NCBI GenBank assembly: GCA_023393525.1
Contig: JAEWKZ010000078.1
Coordinates: forward strand, 1 to 64,000
DNA length: 64,000 nucleotides
Direction: 5' to 3'
Origin: Pseudomonadota bacterium
GTDB lineage: Bacteria; Desulfobacterota; Desulfovibrionia; Desulfovibrionales; Desulfomicrobiaceae
Below, one piece after another: positions 50,781 to 58,199 of the stretch; position 1 is the first letter of the stretch, and every line of letters begins with the position of its first letter. Below the pieces are notes generated by a model. It saw only the letters and a list, made by a program, of their open reading frames with translations. It did not search any database and was not told the origin of the DNA. A program made the translations under genes and the position numbers.

Positions 50781-50879
50781 ATGCTTGCAGATTTTGGAAA
50801 AAGATTGGTCCTGGGCCTTGTGGCCGCCGCCTGTGTGGTAGGCGTGCACGCCGCCATGGTCTTTTCTTCGGTGGGATGA
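50781..50879 (+). CDS. Predicted 32-residue single-span membrane peptide
   Basis: A short frame preceded by a near-ideal AAGGAG site five bases from its ATG. The peptide starts MLADFGKRLVLGLVAAACVV and ends GVHAAMVFSSVG. Nearly all of it after the first Arg is hydrophobic, so it would form one membrane helix with the N-terminus inside. It lies between the adhesin locus and the feo operon, on the strand opposite feo, and is followed by an inverted repeat at 50886-50903. It resembles no named peptide that I can recall. The main support is the ribosome site and the coherent membrane helix. Confidence 0.5.
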   Translation: MLADFGKRLVLGLVAAACVVGVHAAMVFSSVG

Positions 50880-50943
50880 TGCCGCCGGCTTGAGATCAAG
50901 CCGCCGGAAAAGATACTTTGCGTTGCAAGAACGCCCCTGACGA

Positions 50944-50971
50944 CCCTGTGCTCTCGCGCGGGGTCTTTGCT
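50944..50971 (+). terminator. Possible terminator downstream of the small membrane peptide
   Basis: GACCC and GGGGTC arms surround a loop of about 13 bases and are followed by TTTGCTTTG. The T-run is interrupted, so the call is weak. An inverted repeat (GGCTTGAGATCAAGCC, 50887-50902) between it and the peptide gene lacks a T-run. Confidence 0.4.
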
Positions 50972-51013
50972 TTGCCAAGGACTGCGTGCGGACGCGTTGT
51001 CCGCATGAATGCC

Positions 51014-51056
51014 AAAAAAAATCCGGAACGGCAGGGCGATGCTCTGCCGCTCCGGA
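51014..51056 (-). terminator. Terminator of the feo operon
   Basis: TCCGGAACGGCAG (51022-51034) and CTGCCGCTCCGGA (51044-51056) form a 13-bp stem with one mismatch. On the minus strand it runs into eight T (51014-51021). It lies 30 bp behind the feoB stop. Confidence 0.93.
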
Positions 51057-51085
51057 AGGGGGAGGAGGGTGATGGGAAAACGTTT

Positions 51086-53236
51086 CTAAAGGGCCATGCC
51101 GACCTGATAGATGCTTACGGACACTCCGTAGGCCAGGACCGTATTGAAGGCCACGGAGAAGGCGGCCCATTTCCAGCCGATCTCGCGTCCGATGACGGCC
51201 ACGGTCACGAAGCACGGGGCGTAGAGCAGCACGAAGGCGATGAGGCTGACCGCAACCCACATGTTCCAGGCCGGATCGGTACGCAGTTTTTCGGACAGTC
51301 CGGTGCTTTCCTCCGGGTCCACTTCGCCCAGGGAATAGGCGGTGCCCAGGCTCGAAACGATGACTTCCTTGGCCGCGAATCCGCCCAGCAGGGCGATGTT
51401 GGTGCGCCAGTCGAAGCCCGCGGGCTTCGACATCGGTTCCAGGGCAGTGCCGACCATGCCGGCCAGGGATGTGCGCAGGGCCTCCTGGGCCTCGGCGTTG
51501 TCGATCTCGGCCAGGGCTTCTTCCAGGGCCTGGTCGCTGTCCCAGCTCATGGCCTGGGCGGCGAGGCGCTCATCTGCGAATCTGGCGGTCTGCTCCTCAG
51601 ACGGGCCGGGGAAGGTCATGGCCGCCCAGAGCAGGATGGAGATGGCCAGGATCACGGTGCCTGCCTTTTTGATGTACTGCCAGACCCGTTCCCAGGTGTG
51701 CAGGCACATGCCTTTCAGGGTGGGCATGCGGTAGGGCGGCAGCTCCATGACAAAGGGCGTGGCTTCGCCCTTGATCACGGTGGAACGCAACAGCCGGGCC
51801 GCAAGCAGGGCCATGACCCAGCCGCCGAGAGTGATCCAGAACAGGGCGCTGGCCCCGGAGCCCGGGAAAAAGGCGGCGGCCAGGAGCAAAAAGACGGGCA
51901 CCTTGGCGCCGCAGCTCAGGAATGGCGCGGTCAGGACCGTGGCGATCTTTTCCTTGGGGCTGCGCAAGGTGCGCGCCGCCATGACGCCGGGCACGGCGCA
52001 ACCGCCGGGAATTCCGCCGGAGATGATGAAGGGCATGACCGAGCAGCCATGCAGTCCGAATATCCGGAACACGCGGTCGAGCATGTAGGCCATGCGCGCC
52101 ATGTAGCCCGAATCCTCCAGAAAGGAGAGGAAGAAGAACATGATCATGATCAGCGGCGTGAAGCCGAGCACCCCGCCCACGCCGTCGATGATGCCGGAGA
52201 CGATGAGCGAGCTGAGCAGGCCCTCCGGCAGGATGGCTGTGGCCGTTTCATTCAGCCAGCCGAAAAAGGACTCCACCCAGCCCATGGGCACCTCGCCCAG
52301 GGTGAAGGTCATCTCGAACATCAGGTAGATGATGGCGAACATGAACATCGGTCCGGCCAGGCGGTTGGTCAGCACGGCATCGAGCTTGTCCGTGATGTCG
52401 AAACGGGCCTGGGTTGCAGGGCGGGTCATGACGCCGTCCTTGAGCAGGCCGGCGATGAATCCGTACCGGTAGTCGGCGATGAGGCACTCCGGTTCCGTGT
52501 TCAGGGTCTCCCGGCAGTGCCTGGCCAGGACCGAGGTCATCTCAAGCAGCCGAGCATGGACGTCGGGCGTGGACTGCCCCAGGGCCAGGACCTCGGCGTC
52601 GCTTTCCAGATATTTGAGCCCCAGCCAGCGGGAAGGATAGCGTCCGGCCAGAAAGTTCGATGATTCGATCAGGGCCTGCATGGCGTCCAGGGTCTGGTCC
52701 AGATCGTGACCATAGGAGATGCGCAGCTCCGTATGCGCTGGCCGCTCCAGCATGGCCTTGCGCGCTTCCCGGAACAGGGTTTCGCGGCCTTCGCCGGTGC
52801 GTGCCACCATCTCGAGGATCGGTACGCCCAGCAGCGTCGAGAGGCGTTTTGTGTCGATGGTCACGCCCTTGCGGCGGACCTCGTCCATCATGTTCAGGGC
52901 CACGATGACCGGAGTGCCGAGTTCCAGAATCTGGAGGACCAGATACAAGGAGCGCTCCAGATTGGTCGCGTCCAGCACGGTGACCACGGCGTCGGGATTT
53001 TTCTCGATCAGGAAATTGCGCGCCACCAGTTCGTCCTGGGTGTAGGCGGTCAGGGAATAGGTGCCGGGCAAATCGACCACGGTGATGTCGAGTTCTTCAA
53101 GCCGCAGGCGCCCTTCGCGTTTCTCCACGGTGATGCCTGGGTAGTTGCCCACATGCTGGCGTGCGCCGGTCAGGTTGTTGAAAAGGGTGGTCTTGCCGGA
53201 GTTGGGGTTGCCCATCAGGGCCATGGTGGCGTTCAT
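51086..53236 (-). CDS. feoB: Ferrous iron transport protein FeoB
   Basis: A GTPase-linked inner-membrane ferrous iron importer. The N-terminal G domain has G1 GNPNSGKTTLFNNLTG (residues 9-24), G2/G3 in NYPGITVEKREG and VVDLPGTYSL, and G4 ALNMMDE. A helical FeoB regulatory domain follows, then two Gate domains with membrane helices and the conserved GCSVMPFIISGGIPGGCAVPG. At 716 residues it is slightly short, missing part of the C-terminal tail of E. coli FeoB. It overlaps feoA by 4 bp. Ferrous iron uptake fits an anaerobic, sulfide-producing life. Confidence 0.97.
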   Translation of the reverse strand: MNATMALMGNPNSGKTTLFNNLTGARQHVGNYPGITVEKREGRLRLEELDITVVDLPGTYSLTAYTQDELVARNFLIEKNPDAVVTVLDATNLERSLYLVLQILELGTPVIVALNMMDEVRRKGVTIDTKRLSTLLGVPILEMVARTGEGRETLFREARKAMLERPAHTELRISYGHDLDQTLDAMQALIESSNFLAGRYPSRWLGLKYLESDAEVLALGQSTPDVHARLLEMTSVLARHCRETLNTEPECLIADYRYGFIAGLLKDGVMTRPATQARFDITDKLDAVLTNRLAGPMFMFAIIYLMFEMTFTLGEVPMGWVESFFGWLNETATAILPEGLLSSLIVSGIIDGVGGVLGFTPLIMIMFFFLSFLEDSGYMARMAYMLDRVFRIFGLHGCSVMPFIISGGIPGGCAVPGVMAARTLRSPKEKIATVLTAPFLSCGAKVPVFLLLAAAFFPGSGASALFWITLGGWVMALLAARLLRSTVIKGEATPFVMELPPYRMPTLKGMCLHTWERVWQYIKKAGTVILAISILLWAAMTFPGPSEEQTARFADERLAAQAMSWDSDQALEEALAEIDNAEAQEALRTSLAGMVGTALEPMSKPAGFDWRTNIALLGGFAAKEVIVSSLGTAYSLGEVDPEESTGLSEKLRTDPAWNMWVAVSLIAFVLLYAPCFVTVAVIGREIGWKWAAFSVAFNTVLAYGVSVSIYQVGMAL

Positions 53237-53490
53237 TGACGATTTTCTCCGCTTTCGTTCACGTTGACCATGATCAGGTCGGCTTCATTGTTGCGCAGGG
53301 TCAGGGTGAAGTCCCGCAGCCTGAGGGCCACCGGGTCCTTGAGCGGCGCCCGGCCCATGATGGTGACCTGGGTTCCTGGCACCAGGCCCATGTCGCGGAT
53401 GCGTCGTCCCAGTTCGCCTGTGGCGCTGACGGAATCTATTGTGCCGGATTGGTTGGCGTGCATGGATCTGAGGGTGATGGGGTGCTGCAT
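53233..53490 (-). CDS. feoA: Ferrous iron transport protein FeoA
   Basis: A small SH3-like cytoplasmic partner of FeoB. The 85-residue protein has ELGRRIRDMGLVPGTQVTIMGRAPLKDPVALRLRDFTLTLRNNEADLI, the FeoA signature. Its start follows TTGGAGCC. It lies after a stem-loop with a T-run that separates it from the Cys-rich gene upstream, and it overlaps feoB. Confidence 0.95.
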   Translation of the reverse strand: MQHPITLRSMHANQSGTIDSVSATGELGRRIRDMGLVPGTQVTIMGRAPLKDPVALRLRDFTLTLRNNEADLIMVNVNESGENRQ

Positions 53491-53526
53491 GGAGGCTCCA
53501 AGTTAGCTATGTCTAATTATTCTGAT

Positions 53527-53550
53527 AAAAAAAATCCTCTGGACAGAGGA
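53527..53550 (-). terminator. Stem-loop with T-run between the Cys-rich gene and feoA (possible attenuator)
   Basis: TCCTCT (53535-53540) and AGAGGA (53545-53550) form a 6-bp stem with a GTCC loop on the minus strand, followed by eight T (53527-53534). Only 37 bases remain before feoA, with no convincing promoter, so it may limit rather than end transcription into feoAB. Confidence 0.65.
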
Positions 53551-53575
53551 CTGTCGATACGAGTGAAGGTCCCGG

Positions 53576-53737
53576 TCAGTCTTTTTTCGGGCAGCAGCCC
53601 TGCACGGGCTTCGGTTCGAGGGTGTTCGAGCAGCCGGAGCAGCCGCAGCACGGGTTGTCTTTCTTGAAATGGCGTCGCAGGAGATAGGTGGCCGCGACGG
53701 CGATGATGCCAAGGGTGAGGATAAGGTCAAAATTCAT
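53576..53737 (-). CDS. FeoB-associated Cys-rich membrane protein
   Basis: A 53-residue protein with an N-terminal membrane helix (FDLILTLGIIAVAATYLL), a basic stop-transfer RRHFKK, and a Cys cluster DNPCCGCSGCSN followed by a further GCC near the C-terminus. This is the layout of the FeoB-associated Cys-rich family. The ATG at 53737 has a CGGAGACGAT site. Unusually for this family it comes first, ahead of feoA and feoB. The Cys residues may bind metal or iron-sulfur, but this is not shown by sequence. Confidence 0.85.
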   Translation of the reverse strand: MNFDLILTLGIIAVAATYLLRRHFKKDNPCCGCSGCSNTLEPKPVQGCCPKKD

Positions 53738-53753
53738 ATCGTCTCCGAATGAT

Positions 53754-53799
53754 GTTTGTCGTGACAAACTTATTATGCGGAGCGATATCGGGAAGTCAA
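53754..53799 (-). promoter_or_regulatory. Promoter of the feo operon with palindromic operator
   Basis: On the minus strand TTGACT (53799-53794) and CATAAT (53777-53772) are separated by 16 bases, a good sigma-70 promoter. Immediately downstream, spanning the expected start site, is the palindrome GTTTGTC-N2-GACAAAC (53754-53769). Its position is that of a repressor site. It does not match the Fur consensus. Confidence 0.7.
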
Positions 53800-53881
53800 T
53801 AAAAATGTTAGGCATGATGAATTATTTTTTTTGCGCGAAATGTGACGTGCGGGGCCACGGTCGTGGTTGTGGCAAACGAAT

Positions 53882-54001
53882 CGTAGGGGCAGACCTGCGT
53901 GTCTGCCCTTCCGGGATGCGGGATATGCTAAATTGCCAGGTCCACGCCGAGCGGTCTACGTAGGGCTAGAGGCAGGGCGGTCACGCAGGACCGCCCCTAC
54001 G
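53882..54001. repeat. REP-like doublet (REPIN) of two inverted hairpins
   Basis: A 27-base element at 53882-53908 (beginning CGTAGGGGCAGACCTGCGTG) and its inverted near-copy at 53975-54001 share 23 of 27 bases. Each folds into an 8-bp stem. The four differences fall in two base pairs and keep both pairs intact. Both begin with GTAG after one base, as REP elements linked to RAYT transposases do. The spacer is 66 bases. The right copy supplies the TAG stop of the DsrE-like gene. Confidence 0.75.
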
Positions 54002-54335
54002 GTTTGATGTATGCGCAGCCCTGCTGTTGCAATTTGATCAGGGCCACCACGCCGGCCGCTACGGTTTCGCATCCGGGGCAGATGTCCTCTTGGGGGATGT
54101 CGAAGGCGCGCAGGGCGTTTTGGCAGAGGAAGACAGTCACTTCGGACTGGATCAGGCTCGTGACGCGGGTCAGGAACTCGTCCTCTCCGGTCTTGCGGAA
54201 AAATTTGACCGCCGGCCCATTGACCAGCAGATTGATGCGTGCGTCCGGCTGGGCGGCTCGCAGGTTTTCCATGTTGGTCAGGGCGATGCGCAGAACCTTT
54301 TCTTCATCCAGGTCCAGGTGGAAGACGACCTTCAT
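53997..54335 (-). CDS. DsrE/YchN-like small sulfur-relay family protein
   Basis: A 112-residue protein that begins MKVVFHLDLDEEKVLRIALTNMENL and contains INLLVNGPAVKFF and VTVFLCQNALRAFDIPQEDICPGC, the fold pattern of DsrE-like proteins, with a conserved Cys near residue 71. Additional Cys (DICPGC and a late GCAY) could also carry sulfur. Its TAG stop lies inside the REP-like repeat. It follows the MBL-fold hydrolase gene by 30 bp, so both share an operon. A sulfur-transfer role is inferred from the family. Confidence 0.82.
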   Translation of the reverse strand: MKVVFHLDLDEEKVLRIALTNMENLRAAQPDARINLLVNGPAVKFFRKTGEDEFLTRVTSLIQSEVTVFLCQNALRAFDIPQEDICPGCETVAAGVVALIKLQQQGCAYIKP

Positions 54336-54365
54336 CGAGTTCTCCTCAGTTGAGGGTTTGCGTGT

Positions 54366-55133
54366 TCAAAAGGAGCGCGCGGGCGTGGCGCTCGCGCGCG
54401 GAGTGCAATTTTTCAGGTTTTCCGCATGGGTCGAGACGTACATGGGACGGACTCCCTTTGGCATGGGCCTGGGGGCGCCCTCGCGCAGGCCGGTCAGATA
54501 GTCGATGGCGCTGTCCAGGATCTCCTTGCCGCCGGAGGGGCCGTGGGAAGTGATGACTCTGCGCACCTGCGCATGGTCGCGCCAGCGCTCCAGGCTTTGA
54601 ATCCACGCGTCCAGATCGCAATCGGGGGGCACGCACGGGCAGGGCAGCTCCACGGCGTCACCGGCCAGCAGGAGTCCCATGGCTGGAATGAAGGCCACGA
54701 TGGAGTCCGGCGTGTGCCCGGGCAGGGCGTGCAGGCTGACGACGAGTCCGCCCAGATCGAGGTCGAGGCGGCTCTCGAAGGTGATGTCCGGCGCGACGAG
54801 TTCCACCCCGGCCCATTTGTCCGCGTCTTCGGCCTGAAGTTCGGCCAGGGTTTGCCGGGCCTCCGTTTGGAAGCGCCGCGCGCACTCCCGGTGGCCTATG
54901 ACCAGCGGATTGAGAAGCGCCGCCGTGCCCTGGACATGGTCCCAGTCGGCGTGGCTGTAGACGACGATGCATTGCCGCCCTGCGCAGGCCTCGGCGAATC
55001 CGGCCATGTCGCGGGGATGCGTCAGGGTGTCCCAGACCAGCTGGAATTTGCGTCCATGGATCAGGACGCCGCGAACGGAAAATTTTCCGGCGTCGACCTC
55101 GTGAATGATGCTGGCGTGGCGCATGCCGTTCAT
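54366..55133 (-). CDS. MBL-fold metallo-hydrolase
   Basis: A 255-residue metallo-beta-lactamase-fold hydrolase. The metal motif is HADWDH in VVYSHADWDHVQGTAAL (near residue 61-66). Further ligands are a His in ALPGHTPDSIVAF, an Asp in LLLAGDAVELP, and a His in RRVITSHGPSGG. This matches general MBL hydrolases; the substrate is unknown. It is divergent from the LarE-like gene with 57 bp between starts. A start at 55124 (MRHASI) is also possible, as neither ATG has a strong ribosome site. Confidence 0.85.
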   Translation of the reverse strand: MNGMRHASIIHEVDAGKFSVRGVLIHGRKFQLVWDTLTHPRDMAGFAEACAGRQCIVVYSHADWDHVQGTAALLNPLVIGHRECARRFQTEARQTLAELQAEDADKWAGVELVAPDITFESRLDLDLGGLVVSLHALPGHTPDSIVAFIPAMGLLLAGDAVELPCPCVPPDCDLDAWIQSLERWRDHAQVRRVITSHGPSGGKEILDSAIDYLTGLREGAPRPMPKGVRPMYVSTHAENLKNCTPRASATPARSF

Positions 55134-55190
55134 TTACGATGTTTTGACCGGGCAGGGAAGGGGCGGGGCGGGCGAAAAAAGGAGACAATC

Positions 55191-56012
55191 ATGAGCGAGG
55201 AACGTGCTGCGGCGGCCTGGGACGGCCTGTTGGCCGATATTGCGGGGCTGGAGGGGCTGACCGTTGCCTATTCGGGCGGGATCGACAGTCGTTTTCTGGT
55301 CCATGCGGCCATTCATGCCGGAGTTCAGATCGAGCTGGTCCATGCGAGCGGCCCCCATGTCGCCCCGGAGGAAACCCGTTTCGCGCTGGACTGGGCCGCG
55401 TCGCGGGGGCTCGCCGTAAGGGTGTTGCGCTTCGACCCCCTGTCCTTGCCCGAGGTCGCGACGGGCGGAAGGGAGCGCTGCTACGACTGCAAGCGCCGCC
55501 TCTTCGAGCAGATCATGGACATGGCCTGCGGACGGGTTTGCGATGGCTCCAACGCATCGGACGCGGCGCAGCATCGGCCGGGACTGCGCGCCTTGCGGGA
55601 GCTTGGCGTGCATTCCCCGCTGGCCGGGGCCGGCCTGAACAAGGACATGATTCGCTCCCTGGCCAGGCGGACCGGACTGGCCAGGCCAAACCAGCAGGCC
55701 CGGGCCTGCCTGCTCACGCGCCTGCCCTACGGTCTGGCTCCGGACGCGTCGCTGCTGGCGCACCTGGCCGAGGGCGAAATGATTGTGGAAGAGGCGCTCA
55801 GGATGGCGGGGCATGACGAAGTTCCTTTCCGACTGCGTCTTTGTGACGCGGGCAGCCACGAACTGCATCTTGGCCGGGAAATCCATTCACCGCTGCTGCT
55901 GCTCGGACTGAACGAGATGCTTCGAACAGCGGGTTTTTCCAGCATTCTTGTGCGGGTGGTTCCGGAATTGAGTGGATATTTCGACAGAAGCGGCATTGAT
56001 CCGAAAAGATAA
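55191..56012 (+). CDS. larE: LarE-like ATP-pyrophosphatase (sacrificial sulfur transferase family)
   Basis: A PP-loop enzyme related to LarE, which donates sulfur to the nickel-pincer cofactor of lactate racemase. The P-loop is AYSGGIDSRFLVHAA near residue 28. RCYDCKRRLFEQ supplies two Cys and ARACLLTRLPYG a third; three Cys may carry a [4Fe-4S] cluster, as in some LarE. The DGSNASD segment and later SPLAGAGLNKDMIR also fit. From the ATG at 55191 (AAAAAAGGAGACAATC) it has 273 residues. No larB or larC is in the window, so the target of the sulfur is unknown. Confidence 0.85.
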   Translation: MSEERAAAAWDGLLADIAGLEGLTVAYSGGIDSRFLVHAAIHAGVQIELVHASGPHVAPEETRFALDWAASRGLAVRVLRFDPLSLPEVATGGRERCYDCKRRLFEQIMDMACGRVCDGSNASDAAQHRPGLRALRELGVHSPLAGAGLNKDMIRSLARRTGLARPNQQARACLLTRLPYGLAPDASLLAHLAEGEMIVEEALRMAGHDEVPFRLRLCDAGSHELHLGREIHSPLLLLGLNEMLRTAGFSSILVRVVPELSGYFDRSGIDPKR

Positions 56013-56055
56013 TCCCTTCTTGCAGGGCGAGGCGCCGTGGTGCTACAGAGCGATC

Positions 56056-56135
56056 GAGACGATTGATCAGATCCTTTGCGTGCGCGTCATGGTGGCGCAG
56101 CGCGGTAATCCATGCTTGGAATGATCAATCGTCTC
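56056..56135. repeat. 14-bp inverted repeat between convergent genes
   Basis: GAGACGATTGATCA (56056-56069) and TGATCAATCGTCTC (56122-56135) are perfect inverted copies separated by 52 bases. They lie between the larE-like and zntB-like genes, which converge here. A long-loop transcript hairpin or the remains of an element are both possible. There is no T-run. Confidence 0.6.
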
Positions 56136-56140
56136 TTGTT

Positions 56141-57121
56141 TCAGAGCCAGCGGGATCGTTTGAAGATCAGGAATATGCCCGCTCCGGCCAGCACGACTCC
56201 CAGGCAGAAGGCGGCGAATCCCCAGGGGCTTTCGGAGCCGGGAATGCCGCCCACGTTGATGCCGAACAATCCCGTCAAAAATCCCAGCGGAAGAAAGATC
56301 ACCGTGACCACCGAGAGCATGAACATGCGCCGGTTCAGCTGCTCGGAAGCGTGGTTGACGAACTCCTCGTGGGCGAGGGCCGCTCGCTCGCGGACGGCGT
56401 CAAGGTTTTCGATATGCCGGATGAGTTCATCGGCGGTTTCGCGGATGCGGAAATGATCGTCGGGAATCATCCACGGCACCCGCTCAGCCGACAGCCGTGA
56501 CAGCGCCTCGCGCTGCGGCGCGAGATAGCGGCGCAGCGCGATGGCCTGCCTGCGCAGATCCGCCAGGGCTTCGCGGGCCTTGGCTCCGTGGTGCGCGACG
56601 ATCTGTTCTTCCACTTCCGCCATCCGGTCTTCCAGCTCTTCTATGACAGCCCCGATGTTTTCGGTCATGAGCTTGAGCAGCATGGCCAGGAATTCCCCGC
56701 TGCTGCGCGGTCCTTCACCCGCTTCCAGCATGGATTGAATCTCTTTGACGGATCTGAGCCGACGTTTGCGGGTGGAAATGATCCGGTTTTCCTCGATCCA
56801 AAGCCGGATGGAGACCATGTCTTCGGGTTCCGCGCCAGGGTTCAGGTTCACCCCGCGCAAGGTCAACAGCAGCCCCGTTCCATGATGCAGGACGCGTGGC
56901 CGGGTCGCCTCGTCCAGCAGGGCCTCAGCCACCGGTTTGCCCAGCAGGTCCGAGCGCAGAAGCCAATCCCGGGCTTGCGCGTCGGAGTAGTTGAGGTGGA
57001 GCCAGAACAGGCCAGGCTCCTGCGGCACGTCTTGTCCGGCCAGCCACGGCAGCGGCTTGCCGCGTCCATTGCCGTCGAGATTCCAGAGGGAGTTAGTGGT
57101 CGGTGAGTCCTGGATGGTCAT
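56141..57121 (-). CDS. zntB: CorA-superfamily metal transporter, ZntB type
   Basis: A pentameric inner-membrane divalent-metal transporter. The large cytoplasmic N-terminal domain (about 1-260) is alpha/beta with a long helix (RYLAPQREALSRLSAERVPW region). Two membrane helices end the protein, with GLFGINVGG (the GxN selectivity motif, GIN here) at the end of the first (MFMLSVVTVIFLPLGFLTG). From the ATG at 57121 it is 326 residues, the size of E. coli ZntB. An in-frame ATG at 57148 is also possible. The longer open frame to 57430 is not coding. Zinc is inferred by family. Confidence 0.88.
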   Translation of the reverse strand: MTIQDSPTTNSLWNLDGNGRGKPLPWLAGQDVPQEPGLFWLHLNYSDAQARDWLLRSDLLGKPVAEALLDEATRPRVLHHGTGLLLTLRGVNLNPGAEPEDMVSIRLWIEENRIISTRKRRLRSVKEIQSMLEAGEGPRSSGEFLAMLLKLMTENIGAVIEELEDRMAEVEEQIVAHHGAKAREALADLRRQAIALRRYLAPQREALSRLSAERVPWMIPDDHFRIRETADELIRHIENLDAVRERAALAHEEFVNHASEQLNRRMFMLSVVTVIFLPLGFLTGLFGINVGGIPGSESPWGFAAFCLGVVLAGAGIFLIFKRSRWL

Positions 57122-57173
57122 TTCATGTGGTCCGTTTTCGTTTCGCATGGCGTGGGGCCGGGAGCCTCGACGC

Positions 57174-58199
57174 TCAGCTCCAGGGGGATTTGCAGGCCAC
57201 GGGGACGCAGTCGGTGCGGACCCAGCGGTCGCGTCCCTCCTGTTTGGCCTGATACAGGCCGTGGTCCGCCGCCTGGAGCAGGTCCGCGGGCATGCATCCC
57301 GGAATCGGGACCACGGAACTGACGCCCAGACTGACCGTGACCACGCTGTGCACCGGGGAGTCCGCGTGTTCGATTGCAAGGCCGGCCACGGTGCGGCGCA
57401 TGCTCTCGGCCACGATCTGCGCCCCCTCAAGGCTGGTGCCGGGCAGGATGGCCGCGAATTCCTCGCCGCCGTAGCGCGCGACCATGTCGGCGGGCCGTCG
57501 GATCATTCCGGCCAGGGCGGCCGCCACGCGGCGCAGGCAGCTGTCTCCGGCCAGGTGGCCGTAGCGGTCGTTGAAGCGTTTGAAATGGTCCACATCCAGA
57601 ATGATGAGCGAAAGGGGGGTTTTTTCCCGTGCCATGCGGTTCCATTCGAGGGCAAGCATCTCGTCGAACTGGCGGCGGTTGGGGATTCCGGTCAGGCCGT
57701 CCAGGGACGAGAGCAGTTGCAGCTGCCGGTTTTTCTCCTCCAGTTCGGCCTGCAGGAGGTGCAGCTCGGCGATCCTGGCGTCAAGCTCCCGCGTCTTGGA
57801 TTGCAGGGCCTGACGCTGGCGGTGGATTTCGAGGAATATGCGCACCTTGCAAAAGAGCATCTGCGGGTCCAGGGGCTTGAACAGGTAGTCCACGGCTCCG
57901 GAGTCGTATCCGCGGAAAATATGGTGGTGCTCCGTGTGGCTGGCGGTGACGAAGATGATGGGAATGTGGCGGGTGCGCTTGTTGCCGCGCATCAGTTCCG
58001 CCGTTTCGAACCCGTCCATGTCCGGCATCTGCACGTCGAGAAGGACCAGCGCGAAGTCGTGGTCGAGCAGGCTGGCCAGCGCTTCCTGGCCGGAACCCGC
58101 GCGCACGATGTTGAGTTCCGGGCTCTCCAGCAGGTGCTCCAGGGTCAGCAGGTTTTCCGGTCGGTCGTCGACGATGAGGATGTCAATGGGTTTTGTCAT
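57174..58199 (-). CDS. Response regulator diguanylate cyclase (REC-GGDEF)
   Basis: A phosphorylation-controlled cyclic-di-GMP synthase. The receiver (about 1-120) has ILIVDDRPEN, phospho-Asp in VLLDVQMPDMDGFET and Lys in YLFKPLDPQM. A coiled-coil linker (RQRQALQSKTRELDARIAEL) leads to the GGDEF domain with LTGIPNRRQFDEML, ILDVDHFKRFNDRYGHLAGD and active GGEEF. RPAD, five residues before it, is a proper RxxD inhibition site. The ATG at 58199 is preferred over a TTG at 58211. It overlaps the cheB stop and ends a four-gene operon. Confidence 0.94.
   Translation of the reverse strand: MTKPIDILIVDDRPENLLTLEHLLESPELNIVRAGSGQEALASLLDHDFALVLLDVQMPDMDGFETAELMRGNKRTRHIPIIFVTASHTEHHHIFRGYDSGAVDYLFKPLDPQMLFCKVRIFLEIHRQRQALQSKTRELDARIAELHLLQAELEEKNRQLQLLSSLDGLTGIPNRRQFDEMLALEWNRMAREKTPLSLIILDVDHFKRFNDRYGHLAGDSCLRRVAAALAGMIRRPADMVARYGGEEFAAILPGTSLEGAQIVAESMRRTVAGLAIEHADSPVHSVVTVSLGVSSVVPIPGCMPADLLQAADHGLYQAKQEGRDRWVRTDCVPVACKSPWS

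Noticed and set aside
53491..53530. Fur box ahead of feoA (ATCAGAATAATTAGACAT region)
   Set aside because: The match to the Fur consensus is poor and the site lies after an internal hairpin rather than at the promoter.
53882..54001. Rho-independent terminator of the DsrE-like gene
   Set aside because: The two hairpins lack T-runs and are inverted copies of one element, which fits a REP doublet better, although they may also slow transcription.
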